Made by a program: the position numbers and the translations under genes. Positions 55,862 through 64,000 of a stretch of 64,000 nt of DNA are shown piece after piece. This DNA comes from Comamonas sp. BIGb0152 (lineage in GTDB: Bacteria; Pseudomonadota; Gammaproteobacteria; Burkholderiales; Burkholderiaceae_C): contig NZ_JANUDY010000009.1 of NCBI RefSeq assembly GCF_024809975.1, positions 186,001-250,000 of the forward strand, given 5' to 3'. The notes beneath the pieces were generated by a model. The model saw only the letters and a list, made by a program, of their open reading frames with translations, was not told the origin of the DNA and did no database searches. Within the stretch, counting starts at the first letter, position 1. Each line of letters starts with the position of its first letter.

Positions 55862-56971
55862 TTAAAAACCAAAGTGGCGGCGAATGCGCAGCCCGTAAAT
55901 GGTGCCAACAAAGGCGAGCGGCACCCAGATCCAGCCATGGATGCTGCCGGTGCTGATGCCCGAGAGCATCGCGCCCACATTGCAGCCAAAGGCCAGGCGC
56001 GAGCTATAGCCCAGCACCAGACCGGCCACCAGGGCCACCAGCCACTGCGTGCCCGTCAGCGCCTTGGCGGCGGCGGGCTTGCCCGCAGCAATCCACAGCG
56101 CACCGGCCAGAATGCCGATATTGGTGATGCTGGTGATGTCCAGCAGCACCGTCTCTTGCAGGCGCTGGGCATTGCCCGGCTGGCTCCAGAACCAGTTGCC
56201 CGCCAGGTCCACCATGCCGGCGCCGCTAGCCACCTTGGCGGCCCAGAGGCCAAAGCCATAGACCACCCCCCAAGGCTGGCCGGCGATCACCAAATTCAAA
56301 GTTGCAAATATGGCCAGGCCAATCGCGCCCATCACCCATTTGCGTTGCCACAGGCCAGGCGTGCTGCGCTGCTGGGCGCTGTCGGCCTTGGCGTTGGCCT
56401 TGTCGCAATAGGCCTTCACCGCCCAGCCGATCACGGCCAGCGCCGCCAAGGTGGCAAGCAGGGCCGGCAGCCAGCCCCAGGTGCTGACCAGGCCCACGGC
56501 TGGCATGCGGCCCAGGTCCAGCCACCAGCCCAGGTGCAGCGATCCCAGAAAACTGCCGATCGCAAACATCGGCAAGATGGCCGTGTTCATCGGGATACCC
56601 ATGCCCGCCTTGTACAAGGTGCCGCTGCCGCAGCCGTCAGCAATCTGCATGCACAGGCCAAACACAAAGGCCCCCACCAGCAGGCTGATGCTGGGCGGGC
56701 CCAAAGCCGCCGTCAGCTCCGGGTAGTGGCCCAGCAGTGGCATGGCCATGGCGGCGGCCAGCGCCAGCAGCAGCAGCTGGCCAAAAACGCCGCGCGGATC
56801 CTTATCTTCCACCAGCATGCGCCAGCCGGTGGTAAAGCCGAAGCGCTGCCCCGCCAAGATGGCACCCAGGCCAATACCCACCAGGAACAGCGCCGCCTGG
56901 CGCAGCGATACCGACCACAGCAGCCAGCCGAAAAAGGCCGCCATCAGGATCGACAAGGGAAGTCGTTTCAT
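55862..56971 (-). CDS. YeeE/YedE-family thiosulfate/sulfur transporter
   Basis: A 369-aa membrane protein with about ten helices. Conserved cysteine motifs face the pore in this family: GLCMQIADGCGSGTLYKAG in the first half and SSRLAFGCNVGAMLSGISTG in the second. Members such as TsuA import thiosulfate by passing it between cysteines. The ATG at 56971 was preferred over a GTG three codons upstream. It follows the secreted rhodanese gene, but a strong terminator lies between, and it precedes a 54-aa cysteine protein. No TusA-like (TsuB) gene is adjacent. Confidence 0.9.
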   Translation of the reverse strand: MKRLPLSILMAAFFGWLLWSVSLRQAALFLVGIGLGAILAGQRFGFTTGWRMLVEDKDPRGVFGQLLLLALAAAMAMPLLGHYPELTAALGPPSISLLVGAFVFGLCMQIADGCGSGTLYKAGMGIPMNTAILPMFAIGSFLGSLHLGWWLDLGRMPAVGLVSTWGWLPALLATLAALAVIGWAVKAYCDKANAKADSAQQRSTPGLWQRKWVMGAIGLAIFATLNLVIAGQPWGVVYGFGLWAAKVASGAGMVDLAGNWFWSQPGNAQRLQETVLLDITSITNIGILAGALWIAAGKPAAAKALTGTQWLVALVAGLVLGYSSRLAFGCNVGAMLSGISTGSIHGWIWVPLAFVGTIYGLRIRRHFGF

Positions 56972-56999
56972 CACGATCACCGTTGAGAGTCAATACAAC

Positions 57000-57036
57000 A
57001 AAAAGCTGCCAGCGCTTCTGCAGAAGTGCTGGCAGC
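57000..57036 (-). terminator. Strong terminator between the rhodanese and yeeE genes
   Basis: Sixteen-base arms GCTGCCAGCGCTTCTG and its near-exact complement (one mismatch) abut at 57020/57021 and are followed leftward by TTTTTGTTGT. The hairpin starts 18 nt after the rhodanese stop, leaving only about 30 nt before yeeE. Confidence 0.85.
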
Positions 57037-57054
57037 CCAAGAATCGGTTCAGAT

Positions 57055-58014
57055 TTACTTGAACTTGCGCTGCCACCATTGTTTGGCGTCATAGGCCAAC
57101 GCCTCGGCGCGGCTCGGCTGGTTCTCCATCGCTGGCGCATCGGCCTGCTGGGTCCAGTCCACCATCGAGCCGGCATACAGCTTGACATTGGGCAGGCCGG
57201 CCATCTCGCTCAGGCCAAACCAGTCGGTTGCAGCCCAGTGGCCGGTATTGCAAAAGGCGACGGTGTCCTGGCCCTCCTTGCGGCTGACCTTCTGGGCAAT
57301 TTGCCGGGCAGTGGCCGGGTCGACAAACTCGGCCGTGCCCTTGACAAACCACTGGTTGAAATCGAGCTGCTGCGCGCCGGGCAAAGTGCCCGAGAGCTTG
57401 GCCGCAGGCGCCCGGGTCTGGCCCTGGTAGAAGGCATCGGGCCGGGAATCGACCAGCGCGGCATTGCTCAGGTCCACATGGGAGCGCACCTGGTCGCGCG
57501 TGGCGATCAGGCTCTCGTCCAGCGCGGGCTGGTAGCTGCTGGCGGGCACCTGGGGCACCTCGGTGCTGACAGGCTTGCCCTCGGCCACCCAGGTCTTCAT
57601 GCCGCCATTGACGATGGACAGGTCCTTGAGACCCAGCACCTTCAGGCTCCAGTAGACACGGGCCATCGCGCCAAAATCGGTGGCGTCGGCACCGGTCGAC
57701 ACCACCACGGCATGCGTGGCCGGGGTCAGGCCCAGCGATTGCACCAGCGCAGTGAGTTGGGGCAGATCGGGCAGCTCGCCGGGGTTGGTAGCCGGGCCGC
57801 GCCACTTGCCATAAGGCGCATTGAGGGCGCCCGGGATATGGCCTTGGGCATAGAGCTTGGGCTCGCGGATATCGATGACCACGGGCGCGGCTGCGCTTTG
57901 CTGGGCCGCCGCCAGCTCGGCAGGGCGCAAAAGCGGCTGGGCGGCATGGGCTGCAGTCAGCCAGGTGCTGGCAATCAGGGCACTGGCCACAGCCAGCTGG
58001 CGAAGGGTTGTCAT
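57055..58014 (-). CDS. Secreted two-domain rhodanese (thiosulfate sulfurtransferase)
   Basis: A 319-aa precursor. The Sec signal peptide MTTLRQLAVASALIASTWLT ends TAAHA, so the enzyme is periplasmic. Two rhodanese domains follow: the first (about 42-150) has Ser106 where the catalytic residue would be and is inactive, and the second carries C255 in TVAFCNTGHWA. This matches SseA-like enzymes that move sulfane sulfur from thiosulfate or mercaptopyruvate. The start is ATG 58014; an in-frame extension upstream lacks signal features. The A+T-rich region before it has a dyad. Confidence 0.92.
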   Translation of the reverse strand: MTTLRQLAVASALIASTWLTAAHAAQPLLRPAELAAAQQSAAAPVVIDIREPKLYAQGHIPGALNAPYGKWRGPATNPGELPDLPQLTALVQSLGLTPATHAVVVSTGADATDFGAMARVYWSLKVLGLKDLSIVNGGMKTWVAEGKPVSTEVPQVPASSYQPALDESLIATRDQVRSHVDLSNAALVDSRPDAFYQGQTRAPAAKLSGTLPGAQQLDFNQWFVKGTAEFVDPATARQIAQKVSRKEGQDTVAFCNTGHWAATDWFGLSEMAGLPNVKLYAGSMVDWTQQADAPAMENQPSRAEALAYDAKQWWQRKFK

Positions 58015-58101
58015 GGCAATAGCGTCTCGATAGCAATCAATGGGCACTATTGTCCTGCGATTGCGGGCGGCGATCTCGCCATGTGGAAGATTGAATATAT
58101 G

Positions 58102-58121
58102 GCGGTAAGGTTATATACCGC
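58102..58121. promoter_or_regulatory. Dyad GCGGTA-N8-TACCGC in the rhodanese promoter region
   Basis: A perfect 6+6 inverted repeat lies inside an A+T-rich island (about 58090-58131) upstream of the rhodanese start. It is flanked by ATATTC copies on the minus strand. It may be an operator for a sulfur-responsive regulator, but no such regulator gene is in the window. Confidence 0.35.
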
Positions 58122-58159
58122 TCAGGAATATGGAGCGCACAAGTGGCTCCTCCACGGGC

Positions 58160-58705
58160 CTACAGCCAGAGCCCGGCGCGAAAGCCCCGTGCCGCGTAAT
58201 AGGACTGCACACCGTTGTGGTAAGTGAACACCCGGTCATAGCGCCGGTCGCCAAACAGTGCACCGCCCAGGCTGCGCATCTCTGGCGGCGTGGCCAGCCA
58301 GCTGGAGGTTTTGCAGTCGAATGTGCCCAAGGTCTGCAGATGGCGGTACTGCGCCTCGTCGAGCAGCTGCACGCCCATGGCGGCGGCCATGCCCTGCGCA
58401 CTGCCGGCCGGCTTGTTCTCCTTGCGCTCGGCAAGGGCCTGCGCGTCAAAGCACAGGCTGCGCCGCCCCGGGGGGCTTTCTGCGGCGCAATCGGCATACA
58501 GCAGCTGGCCGCTGGCGCTGTCGTGCAAGATCACATCGGGCTCGCCGCCGGTGGCCTCCATCTGCGCCAGCGCCTTCTGGGCGGCAGTGTTTTTTTCCAG
58601 GCGCTGTTGCACCTGGGCCCAGTCCAGCGCCGGGTGGCGTGCTTCGTGGGCCTCAAAGCGGGCTTTCAGCACGGCCATCATGGCCTGCAGTTCAGTCTTG
58701 TTCAT
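58160..58705 (-). CDS. DUF4256 domain protein
   Basis: A 181-aa soluble protein covering the whole DUF4256 family. Start MNKTELQAMMAVLKARFEAH; then a segment with GEPDVILHDSASGQLLYADC, and a C-terminus with FGDRRYDRVFTYHNGVQSYY. Family members resemble a YraN-like or PD-like fold only vaguely, and no function is known. It is divergent from the ParB-like gene, with 107 nt between, and ends 145 nt before the rhodanese start. Confidence 0.85.
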   Translation of the reverse strand: MNKTELQAMMAVLKARFEAHEARHPALDWAQVQQRLEKNTAAQKALAQMEATGGEPDVILHDSASGQLLYADCAAESPPGRRSLCFDAQALAERKENKPAGSAQGMAAAMGVQLLDEAQYRHLQTLGTFDCKTSSWLATPPEMRSLGGALFGDRRYDRVFTYHNGVQSYYAARGFRAGLWL

Positions 58706-58812
58706 GGCAGTCAAATCCTTGTCAAGCGGCTGCCACTTTTGCGCACTTCTACAATCGGTGCAAGCTTTTTTAAGGATTACCCAACGGCGGCACCCAGCCG
58801 CCGTCACGCATT

Positions 58813-59703
58813 ATGGATATTGTTGTCAACGAAGAACTCAAGGCCTACATCGACCCGCTGACCCCCGACGAGCATGCCTCGCTGGAGCGCAGCATCTTGG
58901 CCGAAGGCTGCCGCGATGCGCTGGTGCTGTGGGGCAATGTGCTGGTCGACGGGCACAACCGCTACGGCATTTGCCAAAAGCATGGCCTGCCCTTCAACAC
59001 GGTGCAGAACACCCAGTTCCAGTCCATGCAGGATGTTTACCTGTGGATGATTGACCAGCACCTGGGGCGCCGCAGTGTCTCGGATTTCCAGCGCGGTGTG
59101 CTGGCCCTGCGCAAGCGCGAGATTCTGGAGCACCGCAAGCTGGAGAAGGCCCACCCGGTGGCTGCACAGGCGGATGAAGGCGAAGCGCTTGCCGTCAGCA
59201 ATGCCGACGAGGCTTTCTCGCCCGTCGATGCGGCCGAGCTGGAAAAGGTAGCTACCCGTGAGGCGATTGCCAAAGCTGCCCGGCTGTCGAGCAGCCAGGT
59301 GGCACAGATCGAGAAGATCCAGAAAAGCGCTGCCCCTGCGCTGGTGGAGGCCTTGAAGGCCGGCGACATCTCCATCAATGCCGCCGCCGTGGTGGCCAGC
59401 CTGCCGCATGAAGAACAGCAGGCCGCCGCGCAAGGCGGCAAGGATGGCTTGAAGCAGGTGGTCAAGCAGGTGCGTGATGCCAAGCGCAAACCCAAGGACG
59501 AGGCGCCCGAGGCCGAAGCCCCGCAAAGCGCACCGTCGGCCGCGCACGGTGCCGAGGCGGTGGATGCTGCGCTCGACAAAGCCCAGCAGCAGATCAGCGA
59601 TTTGCGTGCCCGCGTCCAAGAACTGGAGCTGGAAAACGCCCAGTTGCGCCTGCAGCTGGCTGCTGCAGCCTCGCAGGACCTGCCGGTACCCGACGAGGCC
59701 TAA
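58813..59703 (+). CDS. Orphan ParB-like protein
   Basis: A 296-aa protein related to plasmid replication/partition proteins. The N-terminal ParB-like domain has LVDGHNRYGICQKHGLPF, where the loop binds or hydrolyses CTP in true ParB. A helix-turn-helix-like region is at about 150-175 (AKAARLSSSQVAQIEKIQ). The end is a heptad leucine-zipper coiled coil (ISDLRARVQELELENAQLRL). No parA or parS is nearby, so classic partition is unlikely. An inverted repeat CGGCGGC/GCCGCCG (58785-58803) lies 9 nt before the ATG, and TACAAT at 58750 may be its -10. Confidence 0.8.
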   Translation: MDIVVNEELKAYIDPLTPDEHASLERSILAEGCRDALVLWGNVLVDGHNRYGICQKHGLPFNTVQNTQFQSMQDVYLWMIDQHLGRRSVSDFQRGVLALRKREILEHRKLEKAHPVAAQADEGEALAVSNADEAFSPVDAAELEKVATREAIAKAARLSSSQVAQIEKIQKSAAPALVEALKAGDISINAAAVVASLPHEEQQAAAQGGKDGLKQVVKQVRDAKRKPKDEAPEAEAPQSAPSAAHGAEAVDAALDKAQQQISDLRARVQELELENAQLRLQLAAAASQDLPVPDEA

Positions 59704-59726
59704 GCCTCGGCAGGCCGGCCCTTGCC

Positions 59727-62564
59727 TCAGCCCAGCGGCGGGCGGCTGGCCGGCTTGCGCAGCTGGCGCTGGCGGGCCCGCTGGGCGCGGGGGCGCGGCG
59801 CATCGGCACGCTGGCAGGCCAGGCGGTACTGCAGCAAGGTGGCCTCGGCCGCTTGCAGCAATGCCAACGGCAGGCGCTGCGCTTCTTCCGATGGGTGTGC
59901 TGCGCTGGCGGGCAGGTCGCACTGGCCTGCCAGCAAGGCCAGGCCCTGGCCCACATGCTCGGCCGTGTAGACATGGAATTGCCCGGCCTCGACGGCCTGC
60001 ACCACGCGCTCGGCCAGCATCAGGTGGCGCTGGTTACGGGCGGGAATCAGCACGCCATGGCTGCCGTCCAGCCCCTGCGCGGCGCAAAGGTCAAACCAGC
60101 CTTCGATCTTTTCATTGAGGCCGCCCACGGGCAATACCTCGCCATGCTGGTTGAGCGCGCCCGTCACCGCAATGCTCTGGCGCAGCGGCATGCCCGACAG
60201 CGATGACAGCAGCGCATACAGCTCGGCGCAGCTGGCCGAATCGCCTTCGACACCGCTGTACTCTTGCTCAAACACCACCGAGGCATTGAGCGCCAGCGGC
60301 GCCAGGTGGCCAAACAGCGCTGTCAGATAGCCTTGCAAAATCAGCACGCCCTTGTCGTGGATGGGGCCGGACATGGCCACCTCGCGCTCGATGTTCATCA
60401 CCCCTTCCTGGCCCGCATGGCTGCGCGCGGTGATACGCGCCGGCAGGCCAAAGCGGTGGTCGCCGGTGTCGATCTGCGACAGCCCATTGATCTGGCCGAC
60501 CTGGCTGCCGGCAAAGGCGATCACATGCTCGCCCTCGCTGATGGCGGCATGCAGGTCCTGCTCCATGGCGTTGTGGCGCAGGCGCTGCGCGGCCAGCGCG
60601 GCCTCGACATCGGCCGCTTGCACCAGGCGGTCCTGGCCCGATTGCTGACCTGATTGCCGGGCGAGTTGAGCGCTTTCGAGCAGCAAGGCTTCGAGCTGGT
60701 TCAAGCGACCGCTTTGGCGCTGTTGGTCGTCTGCCTCGCGGTGGGATTGCTCCAGCAGCCGGGCAACGGCGCTGGCATCGCAGTGCGGCAGCTGGTAGAG
60801 CTTGCAGCGCTGCGCCATCAGCGCGGCGGTGGCGCGGTAGGTGGCGGTGGATGCCTTGAACTGCTCGGCAAAATCGACCTTGACACGAAAGCGCCGGGCC
60901 ATGTCCGGGTCGCTTTCCTGCAGCTGGTAGTAGGCCTCTTCGGAGCCGACCAGCACGAGCTTGAAGTTCAGGGGCAGCAGCTCGGGCAGCATGGCGCCAC
61001 TGCTGCTGGGGCCATGGGCGGCGTGCACATCTTCGATGCGCAACTGGCGCGTGCGCAGCACCCGGCGCAAGGCCTGCCAGCTGCCTTCGTCACCCAGCAG
61101 ATCGCGCAGGTGCAGCATCAAAAATCCGCCATCGGCGCGCAGCACGCTGCCGGCGCGGATGCAGGAGAAATCGCTGCGCCGTTCGTCGTCCTCCGGCGGG
61201 TCGATGGTGCCAAACAGGTTGCGCAGGCTGGGCTGGTCCTCCAGCACCACGGGGGCGTGGGCCTCGCCATGGTGGTCCACGATCAGGTTGAGCTGGCTGA
61301 GCGCGCGCAGCGCCTTGCGCTTGGCCTCCCGCATGGCGCGGGCATCGTCGCGTGCGTCCTGGCTTTCGCCTTCGCCCTCAATGCTGTCGGTCTGGTCCAG
61401 CAGCGCTTCGGCATCCTGGGCAATGCTGCCCGGCACCCACAGCGCCATGTTCTTGAGCCATTCGGCCTGCATCTGGGACAGCCAGCGCTGCAAGGTGGCC
61501 AAATGCTCAGGGCTGGGCGTGAGTCCATCGAGCACCTGCGCGGCCGCTGCCTGCCACAGTGGGGTGGCCAGGGATTGGTAGAACAGGTTGAGCGCCGCAT
61601 CACGCGCCATCTGTGCCTGCCGCACCTGGCCACGGAACTGTGCCAACTGCAAACGCAGCTGGTATTCCAGATCGTCGGTAGGCGAAGCGTTGGGGGCGGC
61701 ATCTGCGGCATCTGGCTCCGGGCCTTCGCCGGGCGAGAGCAGCAGCGCCGGGTCCGCCGTGTCGGTATCGGCAAGGTCTTGCAGGGCTAGCGGCAGATCA
61801 TCAGGGTCTGCCAGGGTCTGACCCTGCAGAGGCTCCGTCGGAGCCAATGCGCCCGGCTCGTCTGCGCGCTGCTGCCCGGCGCCTGTGCCGGCGGGGGCGC
61901 TGTCCTGGCTCTCCACCACCAGTTGGCCCTCTTCACGGCGGATGCGCAGGCCTGCGCTGTGGGCCCAGTCGTGCAACGTGCCAAATGCGGCTTCTTCGGC
62001 CTGGCGGGCCTGGTTGTACAACTGCTCGATCTGGCTGCGGTGCTGCTCTTGCTGCACGGCCTTGTCCAACTGCTCGGGCAGCTTGTCAATCAGGGCCTCG
62101 ATGCGGCGGCGCAGGCTGCGGCCCTGGCCAGCGGGCAGGCGCAGGGCCTGGGGGCGCTCAGGCACGGCGAAGTTGTGCACAAAGGCGATATCTTGCGCGG
62201 CAGGCCGGCGCAGCGCCTCGGTCTGCATGGCCTGGCGCAGCAAGGAGGTGCGGCCGCTGCCTTCTTCGCCCAGCACAAACAGGTGGTAGTCGGGCGGGTC
62301 CATCGCCAGGCCAAACTCGGCCGCCGCCTGCGCGCGCTGCTGGCCGATCCAAGAGAAGGGCTCTTGCACCAGCTCGGCGGTGCTGGCAAAGCCCAGCTGG
62401 GCCGGGTCAATGCGCAGGCGCAGTTGCCGGGCCTGCAGCAGCTCGGCGCACAGCAGGGAAGGACGAGGTTCGGGAGGGGTCAGGGGCGTGTCGGACAAGG
62501 GAATCTTTGTTGTGGGTAGGGCTGGCGGCGCGGGGCAGGCGCCAGGGGCCTTGTGGTGGGTCAA
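59727..62564 (-). CDS. Lon-type serine protease with AAA_32 domain (YcbZ-like)
   Basis: A 945-aa AAA_32-Lon_C protein related to E. coli YcbZ. The N-terminal ATPase-like half has GEEGSGRTSLL, a P-loop where the Walker lysine is replaced by Arg. A large helical insert contains acidic low-complexity sequence (about 225-300). The C-terminal Lon protease domain has the Ser-Lys dyad S776 (EGDSASCAE) and K819 (GGLNEKIEG), 43 residues apart as in E. coli Lon. No ATG is available: TTG 62564 or TTG 62498 (giving MSDTPLTPPEP) are both possible. Confidence 0.88.
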   Translation of the reverse strand: MTHHKAPGACPAPPALPTTKIPLSDTPLTPPEPRPSLLCAELLQARQLRLRIDPAQLGFASTAELVQEPFSWIGQQRAQAAAEFGLAMDPPDYHLFVLGEEGSGRTSLLRQAMQTEALRRPAAQDIAFVHNFAVPERPQALRLPAGQGRSLRRRIEALIDKLPEQLDKAVQQEQHRSQIEQLYNQARQAEEAAFGTLHDWAHSAGLRIRREEGQLVVESQDSAPAGTGAGQQRADEPGALAPTEPLQGQTLADPDDLPLALQDLADTDTADPALLLSPGEGPEPDAADAAPNASPTDDLEYQLRLQLAQFRGQVRQAQMARDAALNLFYQSLATPLWQAAAAQVLDGLTPSPEHLATLQRWLSQMQAEWLKNMALWVPGSIAQDAEALLDQTDSIEGEGESQDARDDARAMREAKRKALRALSQLNLIVDHHGEAHAPVVLEDQPSLRNLFGTIDPPEDDERRSDFSCIRAGSVLRADGGFLMLHLRDLLGDEGSWQALRRVLRTRQLRIEDVHAAHGPSSSGAMLPELLPLNFKLVLVGSEEAYYQLQESDPDMARRFRVKVDFAEQFKASTATYRATAALMAQRCKLYQLPHCDASAVARLLEQSHREADDQQRQSGRLNQLEALLLESAQLARQSGQQSGQDRLVQAADVEAALAAQRLRHNAMEQDLHAAISEGEHVIAFAGSQVGQINGLSQIDTGDHRFGLPARITARSHAGQEGVMNIEREVAMSGPIHDKGVLILQGYLTALFGHLAPLALNASVVFEQEYSGVEGDSASCAELYALLSSLSGMPLRQSIAVTGALNQHGEVLPVGGLNEKIEGWFDLCAAQGLDGSHGVLIPARNQRHLMLAERVVQAVEAGQFHVYTAEHVGQGLALLAGQCDLPASAAHPSEEAQRLPLALLQAAEATLLQYRLACQRADAPRPRAQRARQRQLRKPASRPPLG

Positions 62565-62597
62565 TGCGGGATATCGGGGCAGGCGGAGATGGGCGCG

Positions 62598-63065
62598 CTA
62601 TAGCGCCAGCCGCATGATGTGCTGCGGGCCGTAGCCGCCGCCCAGGTACAGCTCGCCGGTGTCTTCAAAGCCGCACTGGCGGTACAGCGGAATGGCGGCC
62701 TCGTTCTTGCAGTTCACCGTCAAAAAAACAGCGGCGGCGGCCATGTGCTGGGCGCGCAGGTAATCGGGCAGCGCCTGCAGGCTGCGCTTGGCCAGGCCCA
62801 GGCCCTGAAAGCGCTGGTCGATAAAGAAGCTGCGCAGGCCCACGCTGTCCGCCGAGGCAAAGGGGTAGTGCTGGGCGTAATCCTGGTCGATCAGGAAAAA
62901 GCCGGCAATCTGCTCGCCATGCCCAATCAGGTGGGCGCCGAGCCGGGGGTGGAGTTCTGCCAGGGTTTGCACGATCGGGGCCACATAGGGTTGCTGCGCT
63001 TCGTGCAGGGACAGGCCCAGCACGCGTTCGCGCTGCTCGGGCCGGTAGGGGGAGAGGAGGGGCAT
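62598..63065 (-). CDS. GNAT-family N-acetyltransferase
   Basis: A 155-aa single-domain acetyltransferase. The acetyl-CoA loop is FIDQRFQGLGLAKRSL (Q-x-x-G-x-G/A), and LTVNCKNEAAIPLYRQCGFE is the standard final motif with the conserved Tyr. The substrate is unknown. It starts 22 nt after hemH on the same strand, so it may be co-transcribed with it. Confidence 0.88.
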   Translation of the reverse strand: MPLLSPYRPEQRERVLGLSLHEAQQPYVAPIVQTLAELHPRLGAHLIGHGEQIAGFFLIDQDYAQHYPFASADSVGLRSFFIDQRFQGLGLAKRSLQALPDYLRAQHMAAAAVFLTVNCKNEAAIPLYRQCGFEDTGELYLGGGYGPQHIMRLAL

Positions 63066-63086
63066 GGTGCGGCGATCGGTCAGGGT

Positions 63087-64000
63087 CTATCTTTGCTCAG
63101 CCGGCTGGTTGCCGGTGTCCCAGCCCTGCAGGTGCTGCAGGGCCAGCGTGCGCAAGGCGGCTATCCAGCTGGGCTGGTCGTTCAAACAGGCAATGTAGTC
63201 GAACTGCTGGCCGCCGGCATGCACAAAGGCTTCGCGCACCTCCTGGTTGATTTCTTCCAGGGTCTCCAGGCAATCGGCGGGGAAGCCCGGGCACATCACC
63301 TGCACATGGCGCAGGCCTTGCTGGGCCAGCGCGATCAGGCTGGGTTCGGTATAGGGCTCCAGCCATTTGGCCTTGCCAAAGCGCGACTGGAAGGTGAGCA
63401 GGTACTCGCTCTGGGCCAGCCCCAGCTCGGCGGCCAGCAGCTGGGCCGTCTCCTGCGACTGCTGCTGGTAGGGGTCGCCCAGGCGCACATTGCGCTCGGG
63501 GATGCCATGGAAGCTCATCACCAGCTTGGGTGCCCGGCCGTCGATCTGCCACTGCTTGCGCACGCTCTGGGCCAAAGCCTTGATGTAGCCCGGGTCGCGG
63601 TGGTAGCTGCGCACAAAGCGGATCTCGGGGATATCGCGCGCGCGGGCGCACCAGGCATTGACGGCATCGACCACGCTGGCGGTGGTGGTGGCTGAGTACT
63701 GCGGATAGAGCGGCAGCACCAGCACGCGGCGCACGCCCTCGGCCTTGAAGGCATCGAGCTGGCTGGCGATCGAGGGGTTGCCATAGCGCATCGCCGGCCG
63801 CACCAGCACCTGGTGGCCCGCTTCGCCCAGGCTGCCGCGCAGCAGCTTGGCCTGCTTGTCGGTCCAGACGGCCAGCGGCGAGCCTTCGGGCATCCAGACG
63901 CTGCGGTATTTGGCGGCCGACTTGGCCGGCCGGGTGCGCAGAATCACCCCATGCAGGATCGGTTTCCAGACCAGGGCCGGGATCTCGACGACGCGCTGGT
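63087..64000 (-). CDS. hemH: Ferrochelatase HemH, 5' end outside window
   Basis: Inserts iron into protoporphyrin IX, the last step of heme synthesis. About 304 C-terminal residues are in the window and the frame remains open to the right edge (upstream residues VVEIPALVWKPILHGVILRT fit the family). Catalytic-region motifs are MSFHGIPERNVRLGDPY, with the metal-binding His, and CPGFPADCLETLEEINQE, with the conserved Glu. LVLPLYPQYSATTTASV is also diagnostic. Confidence 0.95.
   Translation of the reverse strand, partial: QRVVEIPALVWKPILHGVILRTRPAKSAAKYRSVWMPEGSPLAVWTDKQAKLLRGSLGEAGHQVLVRPAMRYGNPSIASQLDAFKAEGVRRVLVLPLYPQYSATTTASVVDAVNAWCARARDIPEIRFVRSYHRDPGYIKALAQSVRKQWQIDGRAPKLVMSFHGIPERNVRLGDPYQQQSQETAQLLAAELGLAQSEYLLTFQSRFGKAKWLEPYTEPSLIALAQQGLRHVQVMCPGFPADCLETLEEINQEVREAFVHAGGQQFDYIACLNDQPSWIAALRTLALQHLQGWDTGNQPAEQR

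Overview
The window is an ordinary chromosomal stretch of a high-GC betaproteobacterium. Protein sequences and gene order (rpsF-priB-rpsR-rplI-dnaB, grpE-dnaK-dnaJ, a fimT-pilVWXY1E minor-pilin operon, tctABC with tctDE, YeeE with a secreted rhodanese) point to Comamonadaceae, most likely Comamonas; the genus is an inference. I saw no rRNA, tRNA, insertion sequence, prophage or CRISPR array.

Layout. 1-5.4 kb: a DUF4349 lipoprotein and the heat-shock block grpE, dnaK, a small unknown gene and dnaJ (leftward), with a near-consensus sigma-32 promoter before grpE. 5.5-8.6 kb: ribosomal/primosome operon and replicative helicase dnaB behind a consensus sigma-70 promoter. 8.6-13.4 kb: LysR regulator divergent from an ALDH7-type aldehyde dehydrogenase, followed by a ThDP-dependent enzyme. 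13.5-16.6 kb: PIN-PhoH protein, Bcp peroxiredoxin, Mth938-like protein. 16.7-23.5 kb: AlaA-type aminotransferase, homoserine dehydrogenase, a membrane M48 peptidase and threonine synthase. 23.5-27 kb: molybdenum cofactor genes mobB, moeA, moaD, moaE, interrupted by two small leftward genes. 27-38.6 kb: clpB, a second aldehyde dehydrogenase, GNAT, methyltransferase, dusC, a phospholipase-D lipoprotein, ribD. 38.8-45.9 kb: type IV pilus minor pilins with PilY1. 46-51.9 kb: Hsp15-like protein and a complete tricarboxylate transporter with its two-component system. 52-58 kb: DedA-rhodanese fusion, putative Na+/H+ antiporter, CorA/ZntB-type transporter, and a sulfur unit (secreted rhodanese, YeeE transporter, 54-residue Cys protein). 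58-64 kb: DUF4256, ParB-like protein, Lon-type protease, GNAT, and the 3' part of hemH.

Genes that work together: the DnaK/GrpE/DnaJ/ClpB disaggregation set; homoserine dehydrogenase and threonine synthase (homoserine kinase is not here); MobB/MoeA/MoaD/MoaE; TctABC with TctDE; six pilus-tip genes; periplasmic rhodanese plus YeeE.

Most worth a second look: the sulfur unit with its unannotated 54-aa cysteine protein and an internal terminator; three 11-bp-phased direct repeats in the tctD-tctC gap; paired 21-bp palindromic repeats before the antiporter; a hairpin covering the clpB translation start region; and a leftward terminator with no gene, suggesting a small RNA near 32.1 kb.
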